A stretch of 64,000 nucleotides of DNA from Parapedobacter deserti (lineage in GTDB: Bacteria > Bacteroidota > Bacteroidia > Sphingobacteriales > Sphingobacteriaceae). Of the stretch, positions 1 through 7,601 are shown in pieces (positions within the stretch are counted from its first letter, which is position 1; each line of letters starts with the position of its first letter). Where the stretch lies: the NCBI RefSeq assembly GCF_042646065.1, contig NZ_JBHRTA010000038.1, positions 1,116,001-1,180,000 on the forward strand. Direction: 5' to 3'. The position numbers were made by a program, and so were the translations under genes. The notes under the pieces were generated by a model. It made no database searches. It saw only the letters and a list, made by a program, of their open reading frames with translations, and was not told the DNA's origin.

Positions 1-572
1 GCTGTGGAGCCCGTCGGGGTAGCGACAATGATGCCGTCTGCCCAGTACGAATTCAACAGTTCGCCGTTTAGGTAAGCACTGACCGTGATCATTGCCGAGC
101 TGTCGGACTTGAAAAGCGTGATGTCATTGAGTGCGAAATGGTTACCTTCAAATAGCGTTGTCTCTTCGGACTGTACGGATAGCAACGTACGTTTCTGAAT
201 GTTGTATTCCTCAAGGAGAATAGCGGTTAACGAAGTTTCGATGTCGTTTTTGCTGATGTCGGCTAGAAAGCCCAGTCTACCGAAATTGATTCCCGCAACC
301 GGGATGCCCGAATCGCCCACAATGGAAACCGCAGCGAGCATCGTGCCGTCGCCCCCTAAACTCAGCATGAAACCGATGTCATCTGGCAGTTGCCGGCGGG
401 TAGCAAAGGTGTGTAGGCGTTGCGGAAAATTGACCTGTTGTCCGAGGAACCGATAGAACTCCTCATATATCCACAATGTCGTGTTTCTGGTAGCCAGCAA
501 ATCGAAAAGTTGCTGTACATAAGGTATGACTGATGGTTGGAATTCCCGTCCGTAGACCGCTATCTTCATCAT
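1..572 (-). CDS. nadK: NAD kinase, C-terminus cut by window edge
   Basis: Phosphorylates NAD to NADP with ATP in the cytoplasm, the main source of NADP. About 190 N-terminal residues are present and the frame runs off the window at position 1. The diagnostic LGGDGT motif of the NAD/diacylglycerol kinase-like fold is encoded near 346-366. It is followed by the conserved glycine-rich GINFGRLGFLAD stretch and by FALNDITLFK, the NE/ND-type second motif. Two ATGs lie in tandem (572 and 569). The first directly abuts the stop codon of the upstream CBS gene, so the two are almost certainly co-transcribed and translationally coupled. The pairing of a CBS protein with nadK is common in Bacteroidota. 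The family call is secure; only the C-terminal domain is unseen. Confidence 0.95.
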   Translation of the reverse strand, partial: MMKIAVYGREFQPSVIPYVQQLFDLLATRNTTLWIYEEFYRFLGQQVNFPQRLHTFATRRQLPDDIGFMLSLGGDGTMLAAVSIVGDSGIPVAGINFGRLGFLADISKNDIETSLTAILLEEYNIQKRTLLSVQSEETTLFEGNHFALNDITLFKSDSSAMITVSAYLNGELLNSYWADGIIVATPTGST

Positions 573-1235
573 TTACATATTGATATAGTTCATGAGCTGT
601 TCAAAGCGGTCGCGGGAGTTGTCGCGGTTGTTTCCTTCGTTGTAGGTTGCTTTTACCACGTAGTCATGCCGGAAGAACGCCGCAACGATGGATGAAACAT
701 CCGATTTGTTAACCTTGATGGTGACTTCGAGCCGGGCGGAATCCGGATACGCCGTTACGTAAGAGTTCAGGATCTGCGCATTGTCGGATTCGACGATATG
801 CGCAATATGGGATAGCGCGTTGTCACGGTTTCCCATTTCAAGCACGATGATGCCCCCCGGTTGGTGCAGAGACATGGATTGGCTCAGCGCGGTGATCAGA
901 TCAAGCGGCGTTACCGCGCCTATGTACTGGTGCTGATCGTTCAGCACCGGCAGGAGGTCCAGCTGATGAATCTGAAAGAAAAGCGTAGCATCGTACAGGT
1001 GCTGGGTATCGAAAATATGGATCTGGAGGTACGGGGCATCGGCGTCTTGGATATGTTCCTGCACATTGGGGATGCTGGCCAATGCCTCATAGGACACGAG
1101 CCCGAAGAAAAGGTCGTCTTTAACCACGGGCAATTGGGCCAATTGCAAATCGGCCATTTTGTCCAACGTATCTCGTATGCTAGCCGAAGGGCTTACTGCA
1201 TATTCGTGCTCGGCTATTACTTGACCTATGTTCAT
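573..1235 (-). CDS. CBS domain pair protein with ACT-like C-terminus
   Basis: A 220-residue soluble protein. Residues about 1-120 form two CBS motifs (starting MNIGQVIAEHEYAVSP, with a second around VLNDQHQYIGAVTPLDL). Residues about 130-215 resemble an ACT-like regulatory fold. CBS pairs bind adenosyl ligands such as AMP, ATP or SAM and regulate partner proteins. The direct link to nadK suggests, by inference only, sensing of adenylate or nicotinamide nucleotide status. A -7 promoter element lies about 70 nt upstream (1305-1312). No catalytic motif is visible and the ligand is unknown. Confidence 0.85.
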   Translation of the reverse strand: MNIGQVIAEHEYAVSPSASIRDTLDKMADLQLAQLPVVKDDLFFGLVSYEALASIPNVQEHIQDADAPYLQIHIFDTQHLYDATLFFQIHQLDLLPVLNDQHQYIGAVTPLDLITALSQSMSLHQPGGIIVLEMGNRDNALSHIAHIVESDNAQILNSYVTAYPDSARLEVTIKVNKSDVSSIVAAFFRHDYVVKATYNEGNNRDNSRDRFEQLMNYINM

Positions 1236-1304
1236 CTTGTTTACCCTCCTTATTCATTAAACGAACAAAACCAGTAATCGTTTAATCTAAGTGCGCTTGC
1301 CTGC

Positions 1305-1312
1305 CAAAATTA
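1305..1312 (-). promoter_or_regulatory. Bacteroidota -7 promoter element for CBS-nadK
   Basis: On the minus strand this reads TAATTTTG, a perfect match to TAnnTTTG. A TTG lies 17 nt further upstream (1330-1332), slightly short of the usual -33 spacing. It would drive the CBS protein gene and nadK with a leader of roughly 65 nt. Confidence 0.5.
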
Positions 1313-1415
1313 CTCGGTTTTGCTGACATCAACGACTATTTTACGTTTTTTTTTCGGCAACTGATCGGTTTTGATGGGTAATTAAACAAAGGAATGACAA
1401 TACCGGAACTTTTGT

Positions 1416-1423
1416 TACTTTTG
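1416..1423 (+). promoter_or_regulatory. -7 promoter element for acyltransferase pair
   Basis: TACTTTTG matches TAnnTTTG exactly. The predicted transcription start is near 1430, about 60 nt before the TTG start at 1492. No clear -33 TTG is seen at the expected distance. Confidence 0.5.
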
Positions 1424-1491
1424 GCTGCTGATCGCCCGACGGTTCAACTGAACTTTTTTAAAGGCTATGTAACGAGCACCTGAAAGCTATT

Positions 1492-2316
1492 TTGGAAAAG
1501 AAAAGTAAATATATCATTATCAAAGAAGTCATCCGGAAAAAGAACCCCCGGTTGCTACAATGGATGCCCCGTTTTATTCTTCGTTATATTGAACGGGTAG
1601 TGCATGAAGACGACATTAACCGTGTAATGGCAAATATCGGGCATTTACACGGATTAGACTTTGTGGATGGTTTGATCGGAGAATTGGGCGTGATGGTCGA
1701 GCTCCGCGGGGCAGAAAACATCCCGGCAGCAGGCGGGGTGGTCTTTGCTTCGAACCACCCGCTGGGTGGATTGGACGGCATCGCCTTTATGCACGCTCTT
1801 GGTAAATACAGGCAGGATATCAAGTTTCTGGTAAACGACATTCTGCTGAACATAAAAAACCTGGAGCCGCTTTTCATCGGGGTAAATAAGCATGGGGCGC
1901 AGGGCAGGAAGGGAATTGAGCAGATCGAAGAGGCCTACGCACGTGACCAAGCGTTGCTGGTTTTTCCGGCCGGCTTGGTGTCACGCAAGCGGAACGGGAA
2001 AATCGAAGACCTGGAGTGGAAAAAAAGTTTTGTCAGTAAGGCAAAGAAATACCAAAGAGACATCGTGCCGGTGTACATTGATGGAAGAAATTCCAGTTTT
2101 TTTTATAATTTCGCCCGTTTCAGGGAACTCCTTGGTGTTAAGGCCAACATCGAAATGTTTTACCTCGCAGAAGAAATGTTTGCGCAGAAAAACAAAAAGG
2201 TCACCATATGTATAGGAAAACCGATTTCTTATACATATTTTGACAGTTCCAAAAGCGAGAAAGACTGGGCTGAGGATATAAAACGTATCGTTTACGGATT
2301 AGCTCCTGAAAACTAA
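1492..2316 (+). CDS. PlsC-type O-acyltransferase, GlsA/OlsA-like
   Basis: A 274-residue lysophospholipid-type acyltransferase. It carries the NHxxxxD-like acyl-transfer motif (SNHPLGGLDG, residues about 87-96) and a FPAG block in place of the usual FPEG. Proteins of this family transfer an acyl chain from acyl-ACP or acyl-CoA to a hydroxyl group. It is followed four bases later by a GNAT/hemolysin-like N-acyltransferase. That is the gene pair known in Bacteroides as glsA/glsB, which makes glycine lipids, and in proteobacteria as olsA/olsB, which makes ornithine lipids. I infer the second, ester-forming step of aminolipid synthesis at the inner membrane. The start is a TTG at 1492; the only other candidate before an in-frame stop at 1459 is a CTG at 1480, and no upstream ATG is available. 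Confidence 0.8.
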   Translation: MEKKSKYIIIKEVIRKKNPRLLQWMPRFILRYIERVVHEDDINRVMANIGHLHGLDFVDGLIGELGVMVELRGAENIPAAGGVVFASNHPLGGLDGIAFMHALGKYRQDIKFLVNDILLNIKNLEPLFIGVNKHGAQGRKGIEQIEEAYARDQALLVFPAGLVSRKRNGKIEDLEWKKSFVSKAKKYQRDIVPVYIDGRNSSFFYNFARFRELLGVKANIEMFYLAEEMFAQKNKKVTICIGKPISYTYFDSSKSEKDWAEDIKRIVYGLAPEN

Positions 2317-2320
2317 CTAT

Positions 2321-3277
2321 ATGCAAGAAATAATAGCACCTGTTGACCGGGATTTCATAAAAAAGGAGCTCACCGAGGAGGCGTTTGTCCGCTATACCAA
2401 TAACGGAAACAATGAGATTTACTTGGTAAATCACCGAAAAGCACCTCACACCGTTAGGGAGATCGGAAGATTGAGGGAACTTACTTTTCGGGCAGCAGGA
2501 GGCGGAACAGGGTTGGCACTGGATTTGGATGACAATGACACGGGCGAGGATGCGTATGACCAGTTGATCGCATGGAACCCTGAAGATGAGGAAATCATTG
2601 CCGGATACCGGCTAATCAAATGCAGAGACGTCGGAGTCAACAGTCGCGGCGAAATTAACTTATCGACGGCTCATTATTTTCATTTCTCCCCGAAATTCAT
2701 TGCGGAATACCTGCCACATACCATTGAGCTGGGGCGTTCCTTCGTACAGCCCAAATACCAACCTGGTAAGGACAACCGCAAAGGGTTGTTTTCGCTGGAT
2801 AACTTGTGGGATGGGCTGGGGGCGGTAGTGAAGCTTAATCCGCAGGTTAAATACCTGTTTGGTAAGGTGACCATGTACCCGCACTACAACCGGGAAGCCC
2901 GTGACATGTTGATTTACTTCATGCACCATTATTTTCCCGATAACGAGCGGCTGGTTTGGCCCATTAAGCCGTTAAATTATTTCGGCGACGCCGATCCGTT
3001 CCGCGACCTGTTTTCGGGGCTGGAATACAAGGAGGGGTATAAGATACTCAATGCACGGGTAAGGGCGTTGGGTGAGAATATACCCCCGTTGATCAACACC
3101 TATATGAACCTTTCTTCTACGATGAAGACGTTCGGAACCGCAGTCAACGATGAGTTCGGCACAGTAGAAGAAACCGGGATCATGATAACCATCGATGATA
3201 TCTTCGAAAGCAAAAAAGAACGCCATATCTCCACGTATGACAGGGATAAGGAAATAGGGAGCCGAAGGGCGGTTTAA
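2321..3277 (+). CDS. GNAT/hemolysin-like N-acyltransferase, GlsB/OlsB-like
   Basis: A 318-residue member of the acetyltransferase-5 (OlsB/hemolysin) family, recognisable from the REIGRLRELTFRAAGGGTGL block, the central EIIAGYRLIK strand and the IELGRSFVQPKYQ segment. OlsB and GlsB proteins transfer a 3-hydroxyacyl chain from ACP to the alpha-amino group of ornithine or glycine. This is the first committed step of phosphate-free aminolipid synthesis. The start lies four bases after the stop of the PlsC-like partner, so the two enzymes form one unit. The amino acid acceptor cannot be read from sequence. Glycine is most likely by analogy with other Bacteroidota. Confidence 0.8.
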   Translation: MQEIIAPVDRDFIKKELTEEAFVRYTNNGNNEIYLVNHRKAPHTVREIGRLRELTFRAAGGGTGLALDLDDNDTGEDAYDQLIAWNPEDEEIIAGYRLIKCRDVGVNSRGEINLSTAHYFHFSPKFIAEYLPHTIELGRSFVQPKYQPGKDNRKGLFSLDNLWDGLGAVVKLNPQVKYLFGKVTMYPHYNREARDMLIYFMHHYFPDNERLVWPIKPLNYFGDADPFRDLFSGLEYKEGYKILNARVRALGENIPPLINTYMNLSSTMKTFGTAVNDEFGTVEETGIMITIDDIFESKKERHISTYDRDKEIGSRRAV

Positions 3278-3292
3278 AGCGGGACGGGGTTT

Positions 3293-3748
3293 CTACCCGC
3301 CGGTCAACAACGTCTTAGCAATCTCCGATATCGTCTTGCCATCAGCTTTGCCGGCAAGCCGTTTGTTAGCCAGTCCCATCACCTTGCCCATATCTTTGGG
3401 GCCTGTAGCGCCTGTTTCAGCGATAAGCTGCCTGACATTTGCTTCGATTTCCTCGCGGGAAAGCTGCTTCGGCAGGAACCGCTCGATGACCGCGAGCTCT
3501 TCCATTTCGATTTGATAAAGATCTTCCCGGTTTTGCTGCTGGTAGATTTCTGCAGACTCCCGGCGCTGTTTCGCCAGTTTTTGAAGGACGCTGATCTCGG
3601 TCTGTTCCGAAAGTTCTTCAGCGGGCCCCTTTTCCGTCTTGGCAAGTAAAATTGCTGCCTTGATTGCTCGTAAGCCGCGAAGCGTCGCATTGTCCTTGGC
3701 CAGCATTGCCGCTTTGATGTCTTGATCTATCTTATCTTGTAACGCCAT
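3293..3748 (-). CDS. GatB/YqeY domain protein
   Basis: A 151-residue protein that matches the YqeY family over its full length. It has a helical N-terminus (MALQDKIDQDIKAAMLAKD) and the conserved LRGLRAIKAAILLAKTEK block. The C-terminal helical bundle ends LANKRLAGKADGKTISEIAKTLL. YqeY resembles the tail domain of GatB, which contacts tRNA in the Glu/Asp-tRNA amidotransferase, but its own role is not established. It is monocistronic, with a -7 element about 22 nt upstream, and convergent with the aminolipid pair. Confidence 0.9.
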   Translation of the reverse strand: MALQDKIDQDIKAAMLAKDNATLRGLRAIKAAILLAKTEKGPAEELSEQTEISVLQKLAKQRRESAEIYQQQNREDLYQIEMEELAVIERFLPKQLSREEIEANVRQLIAETGATGPKDMGKVMGLANKRLAGKADGKTISEIAKTLLTGG

Positions 3749-3770
3749 GATGAGTGATGTTGTGGAGCGC

Positions 3771-3778
3771 CAAAGATA
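3771..3778 (-). promoter_or_regulatory. -7 promoter element for yqeY
   Basis: On the minus strand this reads TATCTTTG, a perfect TAnnTTTG. The gap of 22 nt to the ATG at 3748 predicts a short leader. Confidence 0.55.
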
Positions 3779-3839
3779 CCAATAATCACGAGAAATCGTA
3801 ATTGTTGGCTTTATGTCAATGAAGCTGCGGATTTTTTTG

Positions 3840-3847
3840 TATTTTTG
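3840..3847 (+). promoter_or_regulatory. -7 promoter element for small membrane protein
   Basis: TATTTTTG matches TAnnTTTG. It lies 19 nt before the ATG at 3867. A transcript from here cannot include the upstream in-frame ATG at 3813, so it decides the start of the following gene. Confidence 0.5.
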
Positions 3848-3866
3848 GCGGCAAACAGGTATTTAC

Positions 3867-4085
3867 ATGGCAACGACATTAGAGAAGACTCCACCAAGGA
3901 GGACCGATAACGAGGCAAACCAGACGAGGCACTACGTCACCTTGGCCATCGCAGTAGCTTTCGGGCTTGCAGGCACATTTTTCCGGTTTGTTCAGGATTC
4001 ATTTTTGGTTTCAACCATTTCGAACATACTACTGGCCGTCGGTTGGTTCATCGCTTTTCGCGTGGTTTTTCGAATCATGAAATAG
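3867..4085 (+). CDS. Small two-helix membrane protein, unknown function
   Basis: A 72-residue protein: a charged, Thr/Arg-rich N-terminus (MATTLEKTPPRRTDNEANQT) and then two predicted membrane helices (about residues 25-43 and 48-68) separated by a short loop. The start at 3867 was chosen because the -7 element at 3840-3847 lies upstream of it and inside any longer reading. I recognise no family or catalytic motif. It is followed by a good intrinsic terminator, so it is a single-gene transcript. Confidence 0.65.
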   Translation: MATTLEKTPPRRTDNEANQTRHYVTLAIAVAFGLAGTFFRFVQDSFLVSTISNILLAVGWFIAFRVVFRIMK

Positions 4086-4117
4086 AAGCGCTAACCCACC
4101 GCAGGGATAAAACGTTG

Positions 4118-4152
4118 GCCTGGCTTTGATGAAGCCGGGCTTTCTGTTTTTT
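4118..4152 (+). terminator. Intrinsic terminator
   Basis: A 9-bp stem (GCCTGGCTT / AAGCCGGGC, one G-U pair) with the 5-nt loop TGATG is followed by TTTCTGTTTTTT. It ends the small membrane protein transcript. Its downstream edge reaches the stop codon of the convergent CBS gene. Confidence 0.8.
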
Positions 4153-4579
4153 AGCTATTTATGTAGTTTTCCAGTTCGCTTATTGTCCGCTGCTGGTCTT
4201 CGATGATGAATTTGACCAGATCACCAATGGAAAGCATGCCAACCACACGGTCATTTTCCATCACAGGCAAATGCCTGAAGTGGTTGTCGGTCATCAGCTG
4301 CATGCAGTGGTCTATGGATTCTTGCGGCGTAATGGTATGCGGGTTCCTTGTCATGACTTCATGCATCGGCGTATCCTTAGAGGATCTTCCCTGCAGGATG
4401 ATCTTGCGGGCATAATCACGTTCCGTAAAAATACCTCGTAGGCTTTCGTTTTCTATCACCAGCAAAGCGCTGATGTTTTTTTCCATCATAATTTTCAGGG
4501 CTTCCAATACGGAGACATCCGCCGTTATCGAATAGACAACGGCTGGTTTGTTGTTGAGGATGTGCTTAACGGTTTTCAT
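4151..4579 (-). CDS. Two-CBS-domain protein
   Basis: A 142-residue stand-alone CBS pair. CBS1 is residues about 8-60, with the typical ESLRGIFTERDYARKII end. CBS2 is about 72-130 (VMTRNPHTITPQESI through DRVVGMLSIGDLVKFII). A short helical tail follows. Such proteins bind adenine nucleotides or NADH and act as sensors; no partner domain is present. It is monocistronic, with a -7 element at 4612-4619. It differs from the longer CBS protein beside nadK, which has an ACT-like tail. Confidence 0.88.
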   Translation of the reverse strand: MKTVKHILNNKPAVVYSITADVSVLEALKIMMEKNISALLVIENESLRGIFTERDYARKIILQGRSSKDTPMHEVMTRNPHTITPQESIDHCMQLMTDNHFRHLPVMENDRVVGMLSIGDLVKFIIEDQQRTISELENYINS

Positions 4580-4611
4580 AATCGCTGCTTAGTTTATAAT
4601 CGTCAGAGCTC

Positions 4612-4619
4612 CAAAATTA
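4612..4619 (-). promoter_or_regulatory. -7 promoter element for CBS protein
   Basis: On the minus strand this reads TAATTTTG, a perfect TAnnTTTG, 32 nt before the ATG at 4579. Confidence 0.5.
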
Positions 4620-4733
4620 ACCCTTGGATGGGGATAAATGTGCAGAGGGCAACTAAAGGTACAATCGGGTATGCGCAAATACACGATAAAGATAATGATC
4701 TTCCGCGAAAAACCGAGCAGGTGTGGAAAACTG

Positions 4734-5159
4734 TTAGGCCGTCGGCCAAGCATGCCACGGGATGCGGGAGAGGATCAGCACCAGCCCGATCAGGTAACAT
4801 ACCAAAACGGTCGCATTCTGCTTTTTGGGCTCGGCCAGTCGTTTTGCCTTGGAATAGCCGACAGTAATCAGTACGACGGCAATCAGCATGATCAGCGGGT
4901 GCTCAAGGAAGTATAGCCGTGCCGTACTGATTTTCATGGCCTCGCCCGAAGCACCCTTGATGCCCAGTGGAGATATGAAATAAAGGACCAATCCGACGAC
5001 AAATTGCACATGTGCGCATATAAGTCCTAAAAGTGCCATCTTGCGGTTATAACCCTTGTTTCGCAGGTAAGCAAAAAGCACGAAGAGAATTGAGATAAGC
5101 AGCCCCGCCAATAATACATAAGCCAGTGTGGAATGTAGGTGTCTAAATCCGGTGTACAT
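4734..5159 (-). CDS. Four-helix membrane protein, cytochrome b-like family
   Basis: A 141-residue integral membrane protein with four predicted helices. It begins MYTGFRHLHSTLAYVLLAG. This MYTG-H-LHS start is typical of a small Bacteroidota family often labelled cytochrome B. His residues occur in helices 1, 2 and 3 (HLHS, AHVQF, EHPLIM) and could in principle bind heme, but this is not demonstrated. A longer in-frame reading starts at 5216. I chose 5159 because the family begins at this Met and the extra residues are non-membrane and overlap the upstream gene's stop. It is probably co-transcribed behind the M28 peptidase gene. Confidence 0.7.
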   Translation of the reverse strand: MYTGFRHLHSTLAYVLLAGLLISILFVLFAYLRNKGYNRKMALLGLICAHVQFVVGLVLYFISPLGIKGASGEAMKISTARLYFLEHPLIMLIAVVLITVGYSKAKRLAEPKKQNATVLVCYLIGLVLILSRIPWHAWPTA

Positions 5160-5212
5160 GTTGTTGTTGTTTAATGTTATAAGTCGTAAATCAATAATTT
5201 CAAGTCTGCAGA

Positions 5213-6844
5213 TCAAAGTCGCTGTTCCCCGATCTTTTTAAATTCCGAGCCTGCCTTCCAGCGGGGGAAGGTCCTTTCCCGGCTGAGCGTGTATCCGACG
5301 TCAAAAATGAGGTTGATATCAGCCATCATGCCGCTGACATCCCACGTTTCATCGTATTCGTCGGTGACCTGATGGTAGCGTTTGGTAAAGGCATCGCGCA
5401 GCTCGGCTACCGTGCTGCTGTCTTTCCCGATGACGTCCCGGCCGCTGCCCGTGTACAGCGCAGGCACGCCGACTTTGGCAAAATTGAAGTGGTCGGAGCG
5501 GAAAAAACTTCCGGCTGAAGGTGTGCCGCCCGGAACCACCCGTCGTCCCTGGCGGTCCGCTGCGCGGATAAGGTAATCGTCCATTTCAGAATGCCCCAGC
5601 CCGATGACCGAAATGTCGTTGGTCCTTCCGATAGGGCTCAATGCATCGATATTGATGTTTGCTACGGTTTTGTTAAGTGGATACACCGGATTGTTGGCGT
5701 AATAGGCTGAACCCAGCAGGCCCTGTTCTTCGGCTGTCACCGCAAGAAACAAAATGGAGCGGTCGGGAGGTGTTTCGGCCGACTTAAAAGCCTTGGCAAG
5801 CTCAAAAAGCGCGGCTATGCCGCTGGCATTGTCAATGGCGCCGTTGTAAATGGAGTCGCCGTCTACCGGCTCGCCGATGCCGAGGTGATCCCAGTGGGCG
5901 GTATAAATCAGGTATTCATCGGGGTACTTGTTGCCGGGTATTTTTGCAAGCACGTTATTGGATGACGATTTCCGGAAGTTATTTTCAAGGCCGACACTAA
6001 CACTGACACCCAGGTCGACGGGCTTAAACCCCGTCTTTTTGGCGCTGGCAATCAGATCACCGGCACCGCCCGCCAGTTCAAACAGCCTGCCGGCCGCCTC
6101 TGCCGTAAGCCAGCCTTCAATGGCCGCCCGTGAGGCTCCGTTCTCCTGCGTTTCGAGATTTAACTGCGGACCGCTCCAGCCGCTACGAACCACATCCCAT
6201 CCATAACTGGCCGCATCGGTATCATGGATGATCAGCACGCCGGTGGCTCCCTGCCGGGCAGCTTCTTCGAACTTATAGGTCCAGCGGCCGTAGTAGGTCA
6301 TGGTGTCGCCCTTGAAAAGCGACTTGTCATAAAACCCGGGGTCATTCACCAGCACGATGACTGTCTTCCCCTTGGCATCCAGCCCTGCGTAGTCATCCCA
6401 TTGGTATTCCGGCGCCACAATGCCGAATCCGGCAAACACCACCTCGGATTCGGAAACGCTGATCCGCTCGTCCAGCCGCCGGCTTCCGATGACAAAATCA
6501 TCGAGATGATCCAGATGGAACTGGCTGCCGCTACGGCTGAACGTCAGGGGTGCAGTGGGGGTCGAGGTAATTTCCACCATGGGGACCTCTTGAAAATAAC
6601 TGTCGCCGCTGCCCGGGGCCAGCCCGATTTTCTGAAACGCTTCCGCGATGTAGCTTACCGTAAGCGTGTCTCCCCGGGTAAACGGCTTGCGGCCGAGAAA
6701 CTCGTCGGAAGACAGCTTCTTTACATGCTGAATAAAGCTTTGGGAGTCGATGGCAGCTGAAGGAGCATCGGAGACACCGCTATTCCGGTTGCCGCATGAC
6801 CAAGTCAAAGCAGCAAAGGCGATAATGGAGATGAATTTGTTCAT
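5213..6844 (-). CDS. M28 family Zn peptidase, lipoprotein
   Basis: A 543-residue exported metallopeptidase (aminopeptidase/glutamate carboxypeptidase type). The N-terminus is a lipoprotein signal ending in WSC (residue 17). A PA domain precedes the catalytic domain (the ISVSESEVVFAGFGIVAPEY to GVLIIHDTDAASYG region). The M28 zinc ligands and catalytic residues are visible in order: HWDHLG, AIDNASGIAAL, TAEEQGLLGS (the Glu pair), NIDALSP, and a late FRSDHFNFAK His. It probably trims peptides in the periplasm or at the outer membrane surface. It sits between the SprT-like gene and a small membrane protein, all on one strand with short gaps. Confidence 0.9.
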   Translation of the reverse strand: MNKFISIIAFAALTWSCGNRNSGVSDAPSAAIDSQSFIQHVKKLSSDEFLGRKPFTRGDTLTVSYIAEAFQKIGLAPGSGDSYFQEVPMVEITSTPTAPLTFSRSGSQFHLDHLDDFVIGSRRLDERISVSESEVVFAGFGIVAPEYQWDDYAGLDAKGKTVIVLVNDPGFYDKSLFKGDTMTYYGRWTYKFEEAARQGATGVLIIHDTDAASYGWDVVRSGWSGPQLNLETQENGASRAAIEGWLTAEAAGRLFELAGGAGDLIASAKKTGFKPVDLGVSVSVGLENNFRKSSSNNVLAKIPGNKYPDEYLIYTAHWDHLGIGEPVDGDSIYNGAIDNASGIAALFELAKAFKSAETPPDRSILFLAVTAEEQGLLGSAYYANNPVYPLNKTVANINIDALSPIGRTNDISVIGLGHSEMDDYLIRAADRQGRRVVPGGTPSAGSFFRSDHFNFAKVGVPALYTGSGRDVIGKDSSTVAELRDAFTKRYHQVTDEYDETWDVSGMMADINLIFDVGYTLSRERTFPRWKAGSEFKKIGEQRL

Positions 6845-6859
6845 AAGGATGAAATGTTG

Positions 6860-7525
6860 CTAAAGTACGGAATAATTATCAAATCCAGACAAAAGTACCT
6901 CCGCTACCGGGCTGAACAGGTATACCCGCTGTGTTTTTACCTCAATGCAACGATATCGTTTTCTGATTTTCTCTTTTTTCTGGAAGACCCGTCCGTTTTT
7001 GAGCGAAAAGACCGCGTCCGCTGGCAGCTGCTCTACCGTATGAAGAAGGCCCGATTTGTCATATCGCTTTAGCGCCCTGAACAGCTGGAGATCCGAACAA
7101 CTGGATGCGGCCGGGTTGTCCATATATGCGGTGATGGCCACGTTAAGCTCATCGGGGAAGATACCGGATTGCATGAAGGGCAGCATGAGCTGCTTGAAAT
7201 TGGCTTTCCATTCTGATCCGTGCGGTTTTACCCTGTTTTTATGTTCGTTCCATGTTTTGAGGTGGGCAAATTCATGCACCGTGGTGATAAGGAATGCATA
7301 CGGGTTAAGGTTGTTATTCACCGAGATGCGATGTCCTTGCCCATTGTACGGTGGACGGTAGTCGCCAAATTTCGAACTGCGGCTTTTGCTGATGCGGAAA
7401 AGGCAGTTGCTGTCATTGATCCATCGCGAAATGACGTGAGCTGCCTGTACCGGCATGTACTTGCTTAACTGTGCGCTATAGTCATACATGGTGTGCAAAC
7501 TTAACACATTGGGCGTAGTATTCAT
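6860..7525 (-). CDS. SprT-like metalloprotease-fold protein
   Basis: A 221-residue protein with the SprT family signature HEFAHLKTW (HExxH zinc motif, residues about 85-93). It follows the family's RISKSRSSKFGDYRPPYNG and RISVNNNLNPYAFLITT blocks. The C-terminus contains a short basic segment with few Cys residues, so no complete zinc ribbon is seen. Eukaryotic SPRTN proteins cleave DNA-protein crosslinks; the bacterial role is not established. A longer open reading begins at 7573 and shorter starts exist at 7489. 7525 (MNTTPN) is a compromise. It is divergent from DUF4835-recN. Confidence 0.75.
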   Translation of the reverse strand: MNTTPNVLSLHTMYDYSAQLSKYMPVQAAHVISRWINDSNCLFRISKSRSSKFGDYRPPYNGQGHRISVNNNLNPYAFLITTVHEFAHLKTWNEHKNRVKPHGSEWKANFKQLMLPFMQSGIFPDELNVAITAYMDNPAASSCSDLQLFRALKRYDKSGLLHTVEQLPADAVFSLKNGRVFQKKEKIRKRYRCIEVKTQRVYLFSPVAEVLLSGFDNYSVL

Positions 7526-7590
7526 AATCTCACCGGTGTTGTAAATATTTAAACGAGGGATTGCATTAAGCAATTTTCATTCATAATCTA

Positions 7591-7598
7591 TATCTTTG
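7591..7598 (+). promoter_or_regulatory. -7 promoter element abutting start codon
   Basis: TATCTTTG, a perfect TAnnTTTG, ends only 3 nt before the ATG at 7602. This predicts a leaderless or almost leaderless mRNA for the DUF4835-recN unit. Confidence 0.5.
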
Positions 7599-7601
7599 GG
7601 C

